Origin: Gordonia mangrovi
GTDB lineage: Bacteria > Actinomycetota > Actinomycetes > Mycobacteriales > Mycobacteriaceae
Direction of reading: 5' to 3'
DNA length: 64,000 bases
NCBI RefSeq assembly: GCF_024734075.1
Contig: NZ_CP102850.1
Coordinates: 1,736,001 to 1,800,000, forward strand
Shown here: positions 1 through 11,900 of the stretch, in pieces
How positions within the stretch are numbered: the stretch's first letter is position 1
How the letters are laid out: each line of letters opens with the position of its first letter
Position numbers and translations under genes: made by a program
The notes under the pieces: model-generated
Told to the model about the DNA's origin: nothing
The model's input: the letters and a program-made list of their open reading frames with translations, nothing else
Databases searched by the model: none

Positions 1-359
1 GTCGGGCCGGCCGCACCCTTGGTCGCGACCAGCGCCCGCACCACCTCTTCGGGTTCATTGCGCAACACGTACTGCAGTGCCTCGTGTTCCCGAATGTAGG
101 GCAGCACGTTGCGCACCTGAGCGCGCACCTTGCCCGCCGCGTCGGGCTCGGTGTCGGCCCATTCGCGCAGTTTCACCCGCAGGGTGACCACCTCGCGCTC
201 GACGATCGCGGCGATCAGCGCGTCCTTGCCACCGAACATCCGGTACGCCGTCGCCCGCGCGACACCGGCCTGACGTGCCACCGAGGTCAGGCTCAGTGCC
301 TTCGCCCCGAAGCGCGACACCAGCGCCACGCCGACGTCCACCATGCGGTCACGTTCCAT
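1..359 (-). CDS. TetR-family transcriptional regulator, 3' end cut by window edge
   Basis: About 119 codons are visible. The N-terminus carries a TetR-type helix-turn-helix: 'LTSVARQAGVARATAYRMF' at about residues 24-42, followed by G-K-D-A-L. The C-terminal ligand-binding domain runs off the window start. I chose the ATG at 357-359. An in-frame GTG nine codons further upstream (about 386) is possible. It would act as a DNA-binding repressor, ligand unknown. It lies upstream of fgd on the same strand but is separated from it by a hairpin that probably terminates fgd, so it is not clearly in an operon with it. Confidence 0.85.
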   Translation of the reverse strand, partial: MERDRMVDVGVALVSRFGAKALSLTSVARQAGVARATAYRMFGGKDALIAAIVEREVVTLRVKLREWADTEPDAAGKVRAQVRNVLPYIREHEALQYVLRNEPEEVVRALVATKGAAGP

Positions 360-410
360 GGTCGAACACGGTATCGGACCCTGCACGCCGATTCCGGCCG
401 CACCTGCGGC

Positions 411-460
411 TTCTGGCCGCAGTTCCCGTTCCAAGCCGGAATGGGAAGCTGCGGCCAGAA
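411..460 (-). terminator. Hairpin downstream of fgd
   Basis: The arms starting TTCTGGCCGCAG (411) and ending CTGCGGCCAGAA (460) are inverted repeats. The pairing continues inward with TTCCC/GGGAA after one offset base. It lies just 3' of the fgd stop on the minus strand. There is no clear U-run, which is common for actinobacterial terminators. Confidence 0.5.
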
Positions 461-489
461 CTCACCGGACGCGCGATGGGGACGGGGCG

Positions 490-1506
490 CTACACCGAGA
501 GCTCGCGCAGCCGGGGTGCCAGATCCTTCTCGAAGTTCTGCAGGAAGCGTCGCTGATCGTGGCCGGGCGCGTGGAACACCAGGTGATTGAGCCCGGAGTC
601 GGTGTAGAACTTCACCTTCTCGACCGCCTCGTCCGGATCGGAGGCGACGATCCAGCGCTTGGCGACCTGCTCGATGGGCAGTTCGTCGGCGAGCCGCTCC
701 ATCTCGGTCGAGGAGTTCACGCTGTGCTTCTGCTCGGCGGTCAGCGACAGCGGCGCCCAGAACCGGGTGTTCTCGAGCGCGAGTTCCGGGTCCGGATCGT
801 AGGAGATCTTGATCTCGATCATCCGGTCGATCGTCTCGAAGTCGCGGTCGGCCTTCTCCGCGCCTTCCTTGACCGCCGGGATCAGCTTCTCCTGGTACAG
901 CTCGGCGCCCTTGCCCGAGGTGCAGATGAATCCGTCACCGGCGCGGCCGGCATACCGCGCGACCACCGGGCCGCCCGCGGCGACGTAGACCGGGATCGGC
1001 TGCTCGGGCACGTCGTACATGTACGCGCCCTTCGTCTGGTAGTAGTCGCCGTCGAAGTTGACCTCTTCGCCGGTCCACAGTGCGCGCATCAACTTGATCG
1101 ACTCGCGCAGCCGCGCGAAACGCTCCTTGAACTCCGGCCATTCGCCCTGGAAACCGGTCGCGTACTCGTTGAGCGCCTCGCCGGTGCCCACGCCGAGCAT
1201 GATCCGCCCCGGATACATACATCCCATCGACGCGAAGGCCTGCGCGATGACGGCCGGGTTGTAGCGGAAGGTCGGCGTCATCACCGACGTCCCGATCTGC
1301 ACGCGCTTGGTCCGCTCGCCGACGGCCGCCATCCACGCCAGGGAGAACGGGGCGTGACCCCCGTTGTGACGCCACGGCTGAAAATGGTCGCTGACCGTCA
1401 CCGAGTCCAGACCGTGCTCCTCGGCCAGAACCGCGATCTCCACGAGTTCACGTGGGTCGAACTGCTCCGCCGACGCCTTGAGCCCGAGTTTGAGTTCTGC
1501 TGCCAC
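490..1506 (-). CDS. fgd: F420-dependent glucose-6-phosphate dehydrogenase
   Basis: This enzyme oxidises glucose-6-phosphate to 6-phosphogluconolactone with coenzyme F420. It is the main cytosolic source of reduced F420 in mycobacteria and relatives. The 338-aa product is the family's usual length (M. tuberculosis Fgd1 is 336) and is a luciferase-like TIM barrel throughout. Residues corresponding to the known catalytic His40, Trp44 and Glu109 are visible as His41 and Trp45 (in SDHFQPW) and Glu110 (in GVGTGEALN). The GTG start is preceded by GAGGTAACAGC, a good ribosome binding site. A TAGGTT hexamer near 1551 may be its -10. F420 is probably used by the PPOX and LLM proteins also present in the window. 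Confidence 0.95.
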   Translation of the reverse strand: MAAELKLGLKASAEQFDPRELVEIAVLAEEHGLDSVTVSDHFQPWRHNGGHAPFSLAWMAAVGERTKRVQIGTSVMTPTFRYNPAVIAQAFASMGCMYPGRIMLGVGTGEALNEYATGFQGEWPEFKERFARLRESIKLMRALWTGEEVNFDGDYYQTKGAYMYDVPEQPIPVYVAAGGPVVARYAGRAGDGFICTSGKGAELYQEKLIPAVKEGAEKADRDFETIDRMIEIKISYDPDPELALENTRFWAPLSLTAEQKHSVNSSTEMERLADELPIEQVAKRWIVASDPDEAVEKVKFYTDSGLNHLVFHAPGHDQRRFLQNFEKDLAPRLRELSV

Positions 1507-1576
1507 GCTGTTACCTCGTTTTCGTCCATCACCGATCGATCACTCTGTCTCCAACCTACTCAGGCCCGGCACGGAC

Positions 1577-1647
1577 GGTTCGTCCCCCGGGTGCCGTGTG
1601 CTCCTCCGGCGGGACGTGGGAGGAGGTGGCTGCCCGGGGGACGAACC
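1577..1647 (-). terminator. Long hairpin downstream of katG
   Basis: Fifteen-base arms GGTTCGTCCCCCGGG (1577-1591) and CCCGGGGGACGAACC (1633-1647) are perfect inverted repeats. A further CTCCTCC/GGAGGAG pairing lies inside. The hairpin sits 23 bp past the katG stop and ahead of fgd, so it probably ends the furA-katG transcript. Confidence 0.6.
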
Positions 1648-1669
1648 CTGCGGAGACGACCCGAGGGGA

Positions 1670-4371
<2,702 letters not shown>

Positions 4372-4377
4372 CTGCCA

Positions 4378-4383
4378 ACTGTA
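4378..4383 (-). promoter_or_regulatory. -10 of leaderless furA promoter
   Basis: TACAGT reads on the minus strand, followed by six bases and then the GTG. The surrounding AT-rich CTGTAAACACACAG is the likely FurA operator (inference from position and composition). Confidence 0.6.
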
Positions 4384-4543
4384 AACACACAGGTCGGCCG
4401 ATGTCAGGGCTTCTGGAGTCGGCCAGGAGAACACCGCGGGGCCACACCACCTCGGCGACCGCGGGACAGCGCACCGACGCAATGCGGACGACGACCGCCC
4501 AGGGCGAACGCGCTCAACTGTACTTCAAGCGGACTTGAGGTCC

Positions 4544-4549
4544 TACCGT
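4544..4549 (+). promoter_or_regulatory. -10 of leaderless ABC exporter promoter
   Basis: TACCGT, then GGACGC, then ATG at 4556. The same 15-mer with one base changed precedes galE. It supports 4556 as start and transcript end. Confidence 0.55.
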
Positions 4550-4555
4550 GGACGC

Positions 4556-6463
4556 ATGAGCATGGAATCGGTGGCCTGGAACACCATCTACAGGTCGATG
4601 AGCGCTCCGCCCGGCCGATCGTTGCGCGGCGCGCGGCGAGCCACGCTGCGCCGCATCGCGGGTTTCGCCCGACCGCATCGTCGGCGGATCGCGATCTTCC
4701 TCGCCCTGTCCGTCCTCACGGCCCTGTTGACGGTGGTAACGCCGCTGCTGGCCGGCCGGGTGGTCAACTTGATCACCGGCGGCGGGAGCCAGGGCACGAT
4801 CGTCAGGTTGGCGCTGCTGATCGCGGTGATCGCGGTCGTCGAGGCCGGTGCCGGCATCCTCACCCGATGGTTCTCGTCGAACATCGGTGAAGGTCTGATC
4901 CTGGACCTGCGTAGCGCGGTGTTCGACCACGTGCAGAAGATGCCGGTCGCCTTCTTCACCCGCACCCGCACCGGCGCGCTGGTCAGCCGGCTGAACAACG
5001 ACGTCATCGGCGCCCAGCGTGCGTTCAGCGACACGCTGTCCGGTGTGGTGTCCAATGCGGTGACACTGGTGCTGACCTTGGGCGTGATGCTCGCGATCAG
5101 TTGGCAGATCACGCTGCTCGCCCTGGTGCTGCTGCCGGTGTTCGTGGTGCCGGCACGACGCATGGGCAAACGGATGGCGGCGCTGTCGCGGGAGGCCGCC
5201 GAGTACAACGCGCGGATGTCGACGCAGATGACCGAGCGGTTCTCTGCGCCGGGCGCCACGCTGGTGAAGCTGTTCGGCCGGCCCGAGGTGGAGTCGTCGG
5301 AGTTCGCCGACCGCGCCGATCGGGTGCGCGACATCGGAGTGCGGCGGGCGATGCTGCAGGCCTATTTCATGACCGCGTTGACCCTGGTGTCGGCACTGGC
5401 GCTGGCGCTGGTCTACGGCCTGGGCGGCTGGCTCGCGGTGGCGGGACATCTGTCCGCGGGTGCCGTGGTGTCATTGGCTTTGCTGCTGACCCGGATGTAT
5501 GCGCCGCTGACCGCATTGGCGAATGCGCGGGTGGAGATCATGAGTGCGGTGGTCAGTTTCGAGCGCGTGTTCGAGGTGCTCGATCTCGAACCGCTGATCG
5601 CCGACAAACCCGATGCCCGACCGGTCCCCGACGGCCCCGTGTCGGTGCGCTTCGACGACGTCTCGTTCGCGTATCCGTCGGCCGACAAGGTGTCGTTGGC
5701 GTCGCTGGAGGAGGTCGCCCAACTCGACAATCGGGGCGGGACGACGGTGCTGCACAACATCGATCTGGATATCCGGGCGGGCACCATGACCGCGCTCGTG
5801 GGCAGTTCCGGCGCCGGGAAGTCGACCATCGCGAACCTGGCGACCCGGCTCTACGACGTCGACTCCGGATCGGTGTCGCTCAACGGCGTCGACCTGCGTG
5901 ACCTGCAGAGCGCATCGGTACATCGGACCGTCGGTTTGGTCACTCAGGACGGGCATCTGTTCCACGACACCGTGCGGGCCAATCTGGCGCTCGCCGATCC
6001 CTCGGTGAGCGAGGAACAGATCTGGGATGCGCTGCGCCGAGCGCGGCTCGACGAGCTGGTCGCAGCCCTGCCCGATGGCCTCGACACCGTGGTCGGCGAA
6101 CGCGGCTACCGACTCTCCGGCGGCGAACGTCAGCGGCTGACCATCGCGCGCATCCTGTTGGCCCAGCCGTCGCTGGTGATCCTCGACGAGGCCACCGCGC
6201 ATCTGGACTCGACGTCGGAGGTGGCGGTGCAGGAGGCGCTGGCCGAGGCGCTGGTGGGTCGGACGTCGATCGTGATCGCCCACCGGCTCTCCACCATTCG
6301 CGCGGCCGACGAGATCGCGGTCCTGGAAGACGGCCGGATTGTCGAACGGGGGGATCACGCGACCCTGCTGGCCCGCAACGGCCGCTACGCGGAGCTCTAC
6401 CGCACCCAGTTCGCCGACGATGCCGGCGACGCCGACGACAAGGCCGGCGAACTGACCGCCTGA
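4556..6463 (+). CDS. ABC exporter, fused permease and ATP-binding half-transporter
   Basis: This 635-aa half-transporter is of the MsbA/lipid-drug exporter type. About six membrane segments fill residues 40-310. The nucleotide-binding domain has Walker A 'GSSGAGKST' near residue 415, signature 'LSGGERQR' near 520, Walker B 'LVILDEATAHLD' and the H-loop 'IAHRLSTI'. It probably acts as a homodimer in the cytoplasmic membrane. The substrate is not predictable. It is divergent from furA with only about 180 bp between them. The start at 4556 is supported by a leaderless-type -10. An ATG two codons later is an alternative. Confidence 0.9.
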   Translation: MSMESVAWNTIYRSMSAPPGRSLRGARRATLRRIAGFARPHRRRIAIFLALSVLTALLTVVTPLLAGRVVNLITGGGSQGTIVRLALLIAVIAVVEAGAGILTRWFSSNIGEGLILDLRSAVFDHVQKMPVAFFTRTRTGALVSRLNNDVIGAQRAFSDTLSGVVSNAVTLVLTLGVMLAISWQITLLALVLLPVFVVPARRMGKRMAALSREAAEYNARMSTQMTERFSAPGATLVKLFGRPEVESSEFADRADRVRDIGVRRAMLQAYFMTALTLVSALALALVYGLGGWLAVAGHLSAGAVVSLALLLTRMYAPLTALANARVEIMSAVVSFERVFEVLDLEPLIADKPDARPVPDGPVSVRFDDVSFAYPSADKVSLASLEEVAQLDNRGGTTVLHNIDLDIRAGTMTALVGSSGAGKSTIANLATRLYDVDSGSVSLNGVDLRDLQSASVHRTVGLVTQDGHLFHDTVRANLALADPSVSEEQIWDALRRARLDELVAALPDGLDTVVGERGYRLSGGERQRLTIARILLAQPSLVILDEATAHLDSTSEVAVQEALAEALVGRTSIVIAHRLSTIRAADEIAVLEDGRIVERGDHATLLARNGRYAELYRTQFADDAGDADDKAGELTA

Positions 6464-6465
6464 CC

Positions 6466-6544
6466 CGCCGACAGAACCCACAATCTCGCCGACAGAACCC
6501 GGTTTATCGCCGACGGAACCCGAGAAGTCGTCCACGGAACCCTG
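6466..6544 (+). repeat. 21-bp tandem repeat array, family I (locus A)
   Basis: Three full units and one partial unit share the core CGCCGACAGAACCC, with starts at 6466, 6487, 6508 and 6529, exactly 21 bp apart. It lies between the convergent ABC exporter and PPOX genes. It is inverted relative to locus B on the other side of the PPOX gene. Confidence 0.85.
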
Positions 6545-6575
6545 CCGGGCGCTGAGTACGCGGGATCGTCGCGGA

Positions 6576-6992
6576 TCAGGGCTCCGGAGTTGCCGCCCAA
6601 CTCTGAAAAGTGAGGTCTCGGACCACGATCACCGGGCCGTCGGGCCGGTCGGCACGGTAGTGGGGGTATTTCGCGGCCAGGTGGTCGATGGCTGTTGCGC
6701 CGGCCTCGGTCTCGGCGTCGACCACCTCGGCGCGGCCGTCCACGCGAACCCACCAGAGGTCGGCCCACACCTCGGTGTAGTGGTCGACGAGTAGCGACAC
6801 GACCGGGTTCGCCGCGATGTTGGCAAGGCGTCGTAGCCGCTGGGTGCGCTTGGGTTTGTGATCGACGCACGAGACCACGACATCGTCGACCAGCGTGAAG
6901 ACCACCGGCACGAGGTGCGGACGGGCATCGGCGCCCGCCGTGGCCAACCGCGCCACGCGGGCCGAGGCGAACCGATCTCGTGCGGATGTCAT
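6576..6992 (-). CDS. PPOX-class probable F420-dependent enzyme
   Basis: This 138-aa split-barrel flavin/deazaflavin-binding protein is of the pyridoxamine-phosphate-oxidase-like superfamily, closest in feel to the Rv1155-type F420-binding subfamily. It begins 'RFASARVARLATAGADARPHLVPVVF' (written here in part), with the typical 'HKPKRTQRLRRLANI' phosphate-binding segment near residues 45-60 and 'YTEVWADLWWVRVDGRAEVV' in the middle. Presence of fgd 5 kb away fits an F420H2-dependent reductase, but the substrate is unknown. It is flanked on both sides by inverted 21-bp repeat arrays. Confidence 0.82.
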   Translation of the reverse strand: MTSARDRFASARVARLATAGADARPHLVPVVFTLVDDVVVSCVDHKPKRTQRLRRLANIAANPVVSLLVDHYTEVWADLWWVRVDGRAEVVDAETEAGATAIDHLAAKYPHYRADRPDGPVIVVRDLTFQSWAATPEP

Positions 6993-7030
6993 CGGAGGTC
7001 GTCAGGCGACGATGCTCTCGACGCCAGAGC

Positions 7031-7110
7031 GGGTTCTGTCGGCGAGATCTGGGGTTCTGTCGGCGAGAAACCGGGTTCTGTCGGCGAGATCTGGGGTTCT
7101 GTCGGCGGGG
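7031..7110 (-). repeat. 21-bp tandem repeat array, family I (locus B)
   Basis: Four units start at 7031, 7052, 7073 and 7094, with the core GGGTTCTGTCGGCGA. Units 1 and 3 are identical. It is in opposite orientation to locus A, so the two arrays form a long inverted pair around the PPOX gene. Confidence 0.85.
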
Positions 7111-7119
7111 AGAGGCGGA

Positions 7120-7365
7120 TCACGCGGTGGGGCCGCTGTCGGTGTCCGAGGTCGGCCGGGGCCCCTTGGGGCGGCGGAACTGCAACACGATCAACCCGAT
7201 GTTGACCACGACGATGGCGATCCCGAGGCCCACCCAGACCCAGCGGCCCTCCTGCCACCAGTTGATCGTCAACAACGCCACGCAGATCAGCAGAATCGCC
7301 GATCCGACGATGGTCATCCCGCGGGAGAAGGTCTGTGCTCCGCGTGCGAACTCGTTGTTGATCAT
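7120..7365 (-). CDS. Small two-helix membrane protein of unknown function
   Basis: This 81-aa protein has two hydrophobic helices: about residues 18-36 ('MTIVGSAILLICVALLTI') and 42-62 ('VWVGLGIAIVVVNIGLIVL'). A basic, proline-rich cytoplasmic tail follows. I do not recognise the family. It follows the DUF202-like gene with 15 bp between them and is probably co-transcribed with it and the esterase upstream. Confidence 0.65.
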   Translation of the reverse strand: MINNEFARGAQTFSRGMTIVGSAILLICVALLTINWWQEGRWVWVGLGIAIVVVNIGLIVLQFRRPKGPRPTSDTDSGPTA

Positions 7366-7380
7366 CGAAAAATGCTCATC

Positions 7381-7665
7381 TCAGGTGTTGATCACGATCA
7401 CCACCGCGATCGCGACGGCCACCACCACTATCCCAACGACCAGAAATGTGACGTGCGAGGGGCCGGGCATCTCGCCGCCCTCACGCAGGGCACGCATCGT
7501 CTTACGCCAGCGCCACGCCCCCAGCAGCGCGATGAGACATCCCAACCCCACCATCACCAGGCCCAGGGCGGTCTCCAGCACCGGATGTTCGATGTCGGCG
7601 GCGACGTAGACCACCGCCACCCCGGCGGCCATGAATCCCAGCGCGGTGCGCACCCACGCGAGCAC
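7381..7665 (-). CDS. DUF202 (YidH-like) membrane protein, start uncertain
   Basis: The visible ORF from the GTG at 7665 gives 94 aa with three membrane helices and the DUF202 hallmark '(E-R-T)VLAWVRTALGFMAAG'. The conserved residues 'RFTLAAERT' lie in frame just upstream of that GTG, so the real protein almost certainly starts earlier. The frame is open back to about 7830, but no ATG, GTG or TTG occurs there. A CTG at 7786-7788, overlapping the end of the esterase gene and behind AAGG motifs, is a candidate. Function unknown. Confidence 0.7.
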   Translation of the reverse strand: MLAWVRTALGFMAAGVAVVYVAADIEHPVLETALGLVMVGLGCLIALLGAWRWRKTMRALREGGEMPGPSHVTFLVVGIVVVAVAIAVVIVINT

Positions 7666-7756
7666 GGTACGTTCGGCCGCCAGAGTGAACCGTGCGTCGA
7701 CGGCGCCGGGAACCGTCGGGGCGGCCCCGCCGGCGTTCGACGGGCGGGTGTCGGGC

Positions 7757-8731
7757 TCAGCCGGCCCGTTGGTTCTCTCGGTGGTCAGCGTCCTTGGCCT
7801 TTCGGATGGCGTCGGCTGCGAATGCCGCGATCACATCGATGGCGTGCGTGCTCTCCGGGTGCCGGGTGGTCAGCACCGGGAATGCGTGTACCTGCCAAGC
7901 GTAACTATGGGCCGCCGCCTGGACACCGGCATCGTCGAGCGTCTCGATGAGATCGATCACGTCGGCTTCGAGCATCTCCCCCTCGGCAGTGACCATCACC
8001 GTTGGCGGGAAGGCCTCGCCGGCGATGTCGGCGAGGCGCCGCACCCCGTTGAAGGCCACCGGACCGCGACCGAACAGCGTTGCCAGTTCGGCCATCTTGC
8101 TGCGCGGGATGTAGGCGTCGGAGCGGCTGGAGCGGTCGGGGTGGGTGCCGACGTCGAGGTCGAGCAGCGGGGAGATACCGGCGAACGCGGTCGGCAGCGG
8201 CAGACCCTCGTCGATGGCGGCCTCGACGACCTTGCCCGCGAGAAAACCGCCTGCGGAGTCACCCGCGACGACGATGCGGCGGTAGCCGCGCTCGGTCACC
8301 AGCTCGCGATACGCGCCCACCGCGTCGGCCACGGACGTTCCCACCCCGGCCGACGGCAGCTGGCGGTACTCCACCGAGAACACGGGCAGTTCACAGGTCC
8401 GCGACAACCGGCTGGCGATCGATCGGTGCGACCCGAGACCGCACACCACGAACGCACCGCCATGCAGGTACAGGACCGCGGTCTCCGCATCGCGGCGCGA
8501 CGGACCGGCGGGCAGGATCAGTTCCACCGGCCGTCCCGCGAGTCTCATCCGCTCGTGCACCACTCCGGCCGGTCTCGGACCCACCGCGAGCACCCGGTCG
8601 ATCAGGAACAGCCCCGCCATCCCGGGCCTGCTCAACGGCCACATCGACAACGTCGGCCGCAGGAGACCACGACTGCCGACCCACATCGCGTAGGACAGCA
8701 GGCTCGGACTGCGGTGGTGCACGATCGGCAT
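7757..8731 (-). CDS. HSL-family alpha/beta-hydrolase (esterase/lipase)
   Basis: This 324-aa protein is of the hormone-sensitive-lipase family. The oxyanion-hole motif 'YLHGGAFV' is near residue 90. The nucleophile elbow 'GDSAGG' (catalytic Ser) is near 156. The C-terminal catalytic His is in 'WQVHAFPV' near 286. It probably hydrolyses short-chain acyl or steryl esters. No signal peptide is obvious. The start is supported by GAGGAATGAGCT before the ATG. Two small membrane protein genes follow at very short spacing, suggesting one operon. Confidence 0.88.
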   Translation of the reverse strand: MPIVHHRSPSLLSYAMWVGSRGLLRPTLSMWPLSRPGMAGLFLIDRVLAVGPRPAGVVHERMRLAGRPVELILPAGPSRRDAETAVLYLHGGAFVVCGLGSHRSIASRLSRTCELPVFSVEYRQLPSAGVGTSVADAVGAYRELVTERGYRRIVVAGDSAGGFLAGKVVEAAIDEGLPLPTAFAGISPLLDLDVGTHPDRSSRSDAYIPRSKMAELATLFGRGPVAFNGVRRLADIAGEAFPPTVMVTAEGEMLEADVIDLIETLDDAGVQAAAHSYAWQVHAFPVLTTRHPESTHAIDVIAAFAADAIRKAKDADHRENQRAG

Positions 8732-8922
8732 AGCTCATTCCTCGTCGTCCGGCGATCGGCGGCACACGACGACACGGCGCAGTGGTCACTCGCGTGCTGA
8801 GTTTCGTCAGTGCGAAAAATACACGGATCTCAGCAGCCGATGTTGGTTTCGTGCGGCGAGTACCGCAGGATCGTTCGTGCACACCGGCCGAGACGCGCGC
8901 CACACAACGTTCACCTGCGTCA

Positions 8923-8951
8923 CAGACACTGCCCGAGCTGTCGGCTATATT
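8923..8951 (+). promoter_or_regulatory. Sigma-70-type promoter of the NRPS gene
   Basis: -35 CAGACA (8923-8928), 17-bp spacer, -10 TATATT (8946-8951). The predicted transcript start is near 8958, giving a leader of about 27 nt. Confidence 0.5.
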
Positions 8952-8984
8952 CTGCGTTTCATGCCGAAACGATGGTGGTGATCC

Positions 8985-11900
8985 GTGGTCATACCGGCCC
9001 AGTTCCTGTTGTCGTCGCAGGCCAGCGCACCACGAACGCTGTGCGACGTCCTCGACCAGACCGCACGGTCGTACCCGGATTCACCAGCCATCGACGACGG
9101 TGATCTGACTCTCACCTACACCGAGTTGCTCGCGCTGGTGCGTCGCGGCGCCGAAAGCCTCGGCGAAGCGGGCGTCGGCCGTGGCGGGCGTGTCGGAATC
9201 CGGATGCCCTCGGGCAGCCGCGACCTCTATGTGGCCATCCTCTCCACGCTCTACGCCGGCGCCGCCTACGTACCCGTCGACGCCGACGACCCGGCCGAAC
9301 GGGCCGAACTCGTCTTCGGTGAGGCACAGGTGGACGCCATCATCGACGCCGACGGCATCCACCCGACGGGGACGCGTACGCCGATCCCGGCGGGGACACC
9401 GACGCCGATCCCGGCGGGGACACCGATGCCGATCCCGGCGGGGCGCCCGACCGCCGACGACGACGCGTGGATCATCTTCACCTCCGGCTCCACCGGCACG
9501 CCGAAGGGCGTGGCCGTCACCCACCGCAATGCCGCCGCCTTCGTCGACGCGGAGGCACGCATGTTCCTGCTCGACGACCCGCTGGGCCCGGAGGACCGGG
9601 TGCTGGCCGGGCTCTCGGTGGCCTTCGACGCGTCGTGCGAGGAGATGTGGCTGGCCTGGCGCTACGGCGCCTGCCTGGTGCCCGCACCCCGGTCGCTGGT
9701 GCGCAGCGGCATGGACCTCGGCCCGTGGTTGGTGCAGCGCGACGTGACCGTGGTGTCGACGGTGCCCACCCTGGCGTCGCTGTGGCCGCCGGAAGCCCTC
9801 GAGGCCGTGCGACTGTTGATCTTCGGCGGCGAGGCCTGCCCACCGGAACTCGCCGAACGGCTCGCCGTCGAGGGACGCGAGGTGTGGAACACCTACGGCC
9901 CCACCGAGGCCACCGTGGTGGCCTGCGCGGCACCGCTCGACGGACAGGGACCGGTCCGCATCGGACTACCGTTGCCGGGCTGGGATCTGGCCGTCGTCGG
10001 CGCCGACGGTCACCCCGTCGGCGAGGGCGAGATCGGGGAACTGGTGATCGGCGGCGTCGGCCTGGCCCGCTACCTCGACCCGGCCAAGGACGCCGAGAAG
10101 TACGCCCCGATGCCGACGCTGGGGTGGGAACGGGCCTACCGCAGCGGCGATCTGGTGCGGCTCGATCCGGCCGGCCTGTTGTTCCAGGGCCGCGCCGACG
10201 ATCAGGTCAAGGTCGGCGGACGGCGCATCGAACTCGGCGAGATCGACAATGCACTGCAACAACTCCCGGGGGTCAGCGGAGCCGCGGCGGCGGTCCGCAA
10301 GTCGGCGGCCGGCAACAGCCTGCTCGTCGGGTACCTGGTGTCCCCGCAGCCGGACTTCGATGTCGCCGCCGCGCACCGACACCTCACCGAACAGCTTCCG
10401 GCGCCGATGGTTCCGCGCCTGGCATTGGTCGACGAACTGCCGACACGCACCTCGGGCAAGGTCGACCGCAACGCACTGCCGTGGCCGCTGCCGGGGAGCT
10501 CTGGTACTGCAAAAAAAGGCGATGACGGTGACGACCTCACCGACACCGAGGCATGGATGGCGCAACGCTGGACCGATGTCCTGGGCGTCACCGTCGACGA
10601 CTCGAAGGCCGACTTCTTCGCCGAGGGGGGCGGTTCGCTGGCGGCCGCGCAGTTGGTGACCGCGCTGCGCGAACGCTATCCCGACATCACCGTCGCCGAC
10701 CTCTACGACCATCCCCGGCTGGGTTCGCTGGCCGAGATGCTCGACCAACGGACCCCGGCGACGGTGGTGCAACCGCGCGACGTGACACCGACTCCGCGCA
10801 GCACCGGGTGGGCACAGATCCTGCTGACGGTGCCGCTGACCACCCTGACCGGCCTGCAGTGGGCGACCTGGCTGGGTGTGGTGAACAACCTCGCGGTGGA
10901 GGTGGTGGAGCGCGCCGACCGTGACGTCCCCTGGCTGGTGCCGGTGGACTGGTGGGTGCTGCTGGTCGCGTTCCTGCTGTTCATCACGCCGCCCGGCCGG
11001 ATGGTGATCGCAGCGGCCGGAGCGCGTCTGTTGCTGGCCGGGGTCGAACCCGGCAGCTATCCGCGCGGCGGCAACACGCATGTGCGGTTGTGGGTGGCCG
11101 AACGGCTGCTCGTCGCAAGCGGCGCCGCGAACCTGTCCGGCGCACCGTGGATGATCTATCTGGCCCGCGCGCTCGGCGCAACGATCGGCCGGGGCGTCGA
11201 TCTGCACACCATCCCACCGGTCACCGGATTCCTCACCATCGGCGAGGGCGCGTCCGTGGAGCCCGAGGTGGACATCGCCGGCTGGTGGATCGACGGCGAC
11301 ATCGTCCACATCGGGGAGATCGTCATCAAACGGGGCGCGTCGATCGGGGCGCGGTCGACGTTGCTGCCGGGCGCGGTGATCGGCCGCGACGCCGAGGTGG
11401 CCGCCGGTTCCGCCGTCCGCGGGCGGGTCAAGGCACGCCAGCACTGGGCGGGCTCCCCGGCCATCAAGGTGGGCAAGGCAGACCATCCCTGGCCCGAGCA
11501 CCGGCCGCCGCGGGGTTCGTTCTGGGTGCCGATCTTCGGTCTTTCCTCGATGGTCCTGGCCGCGATCCCGCTGATCGCGCTGGCCGCCGGCCTGGCGGTG
11601 ATGGGATCCTGGGCCATTCACGCCGACCGGCTGCGCAGCGTCGCGCTGCGCTGCGGAGCCCTGCTGCCGGCCGCGACGGTGACCAGTCTGCTCGTGTTCG
11701 TGCTGATCACCGCGATCCTGGTGCGGCTGCTGTCGATCGGTTTGACCAAGGGCTATCACCCGGTGCGATCACGCGTCGGGTGGCAGGTGTGGCTGACCGA
11801 GCGGTTGATGGACGCCTCGCGCACCTATCTGTTCCCGCTGTATGCGAGCCTGCTGACGCCGTGGTGGTTCCGCCTGCTCGGGGTGACGGTGGGCGAGGGG

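Noticed and set aside
9966..11759. 597-codon minus-strand frame inside the NRPS gene
   Set aside because: Gln/His/Arg-rich shadow of a gene with all NRPS core motifs intact.
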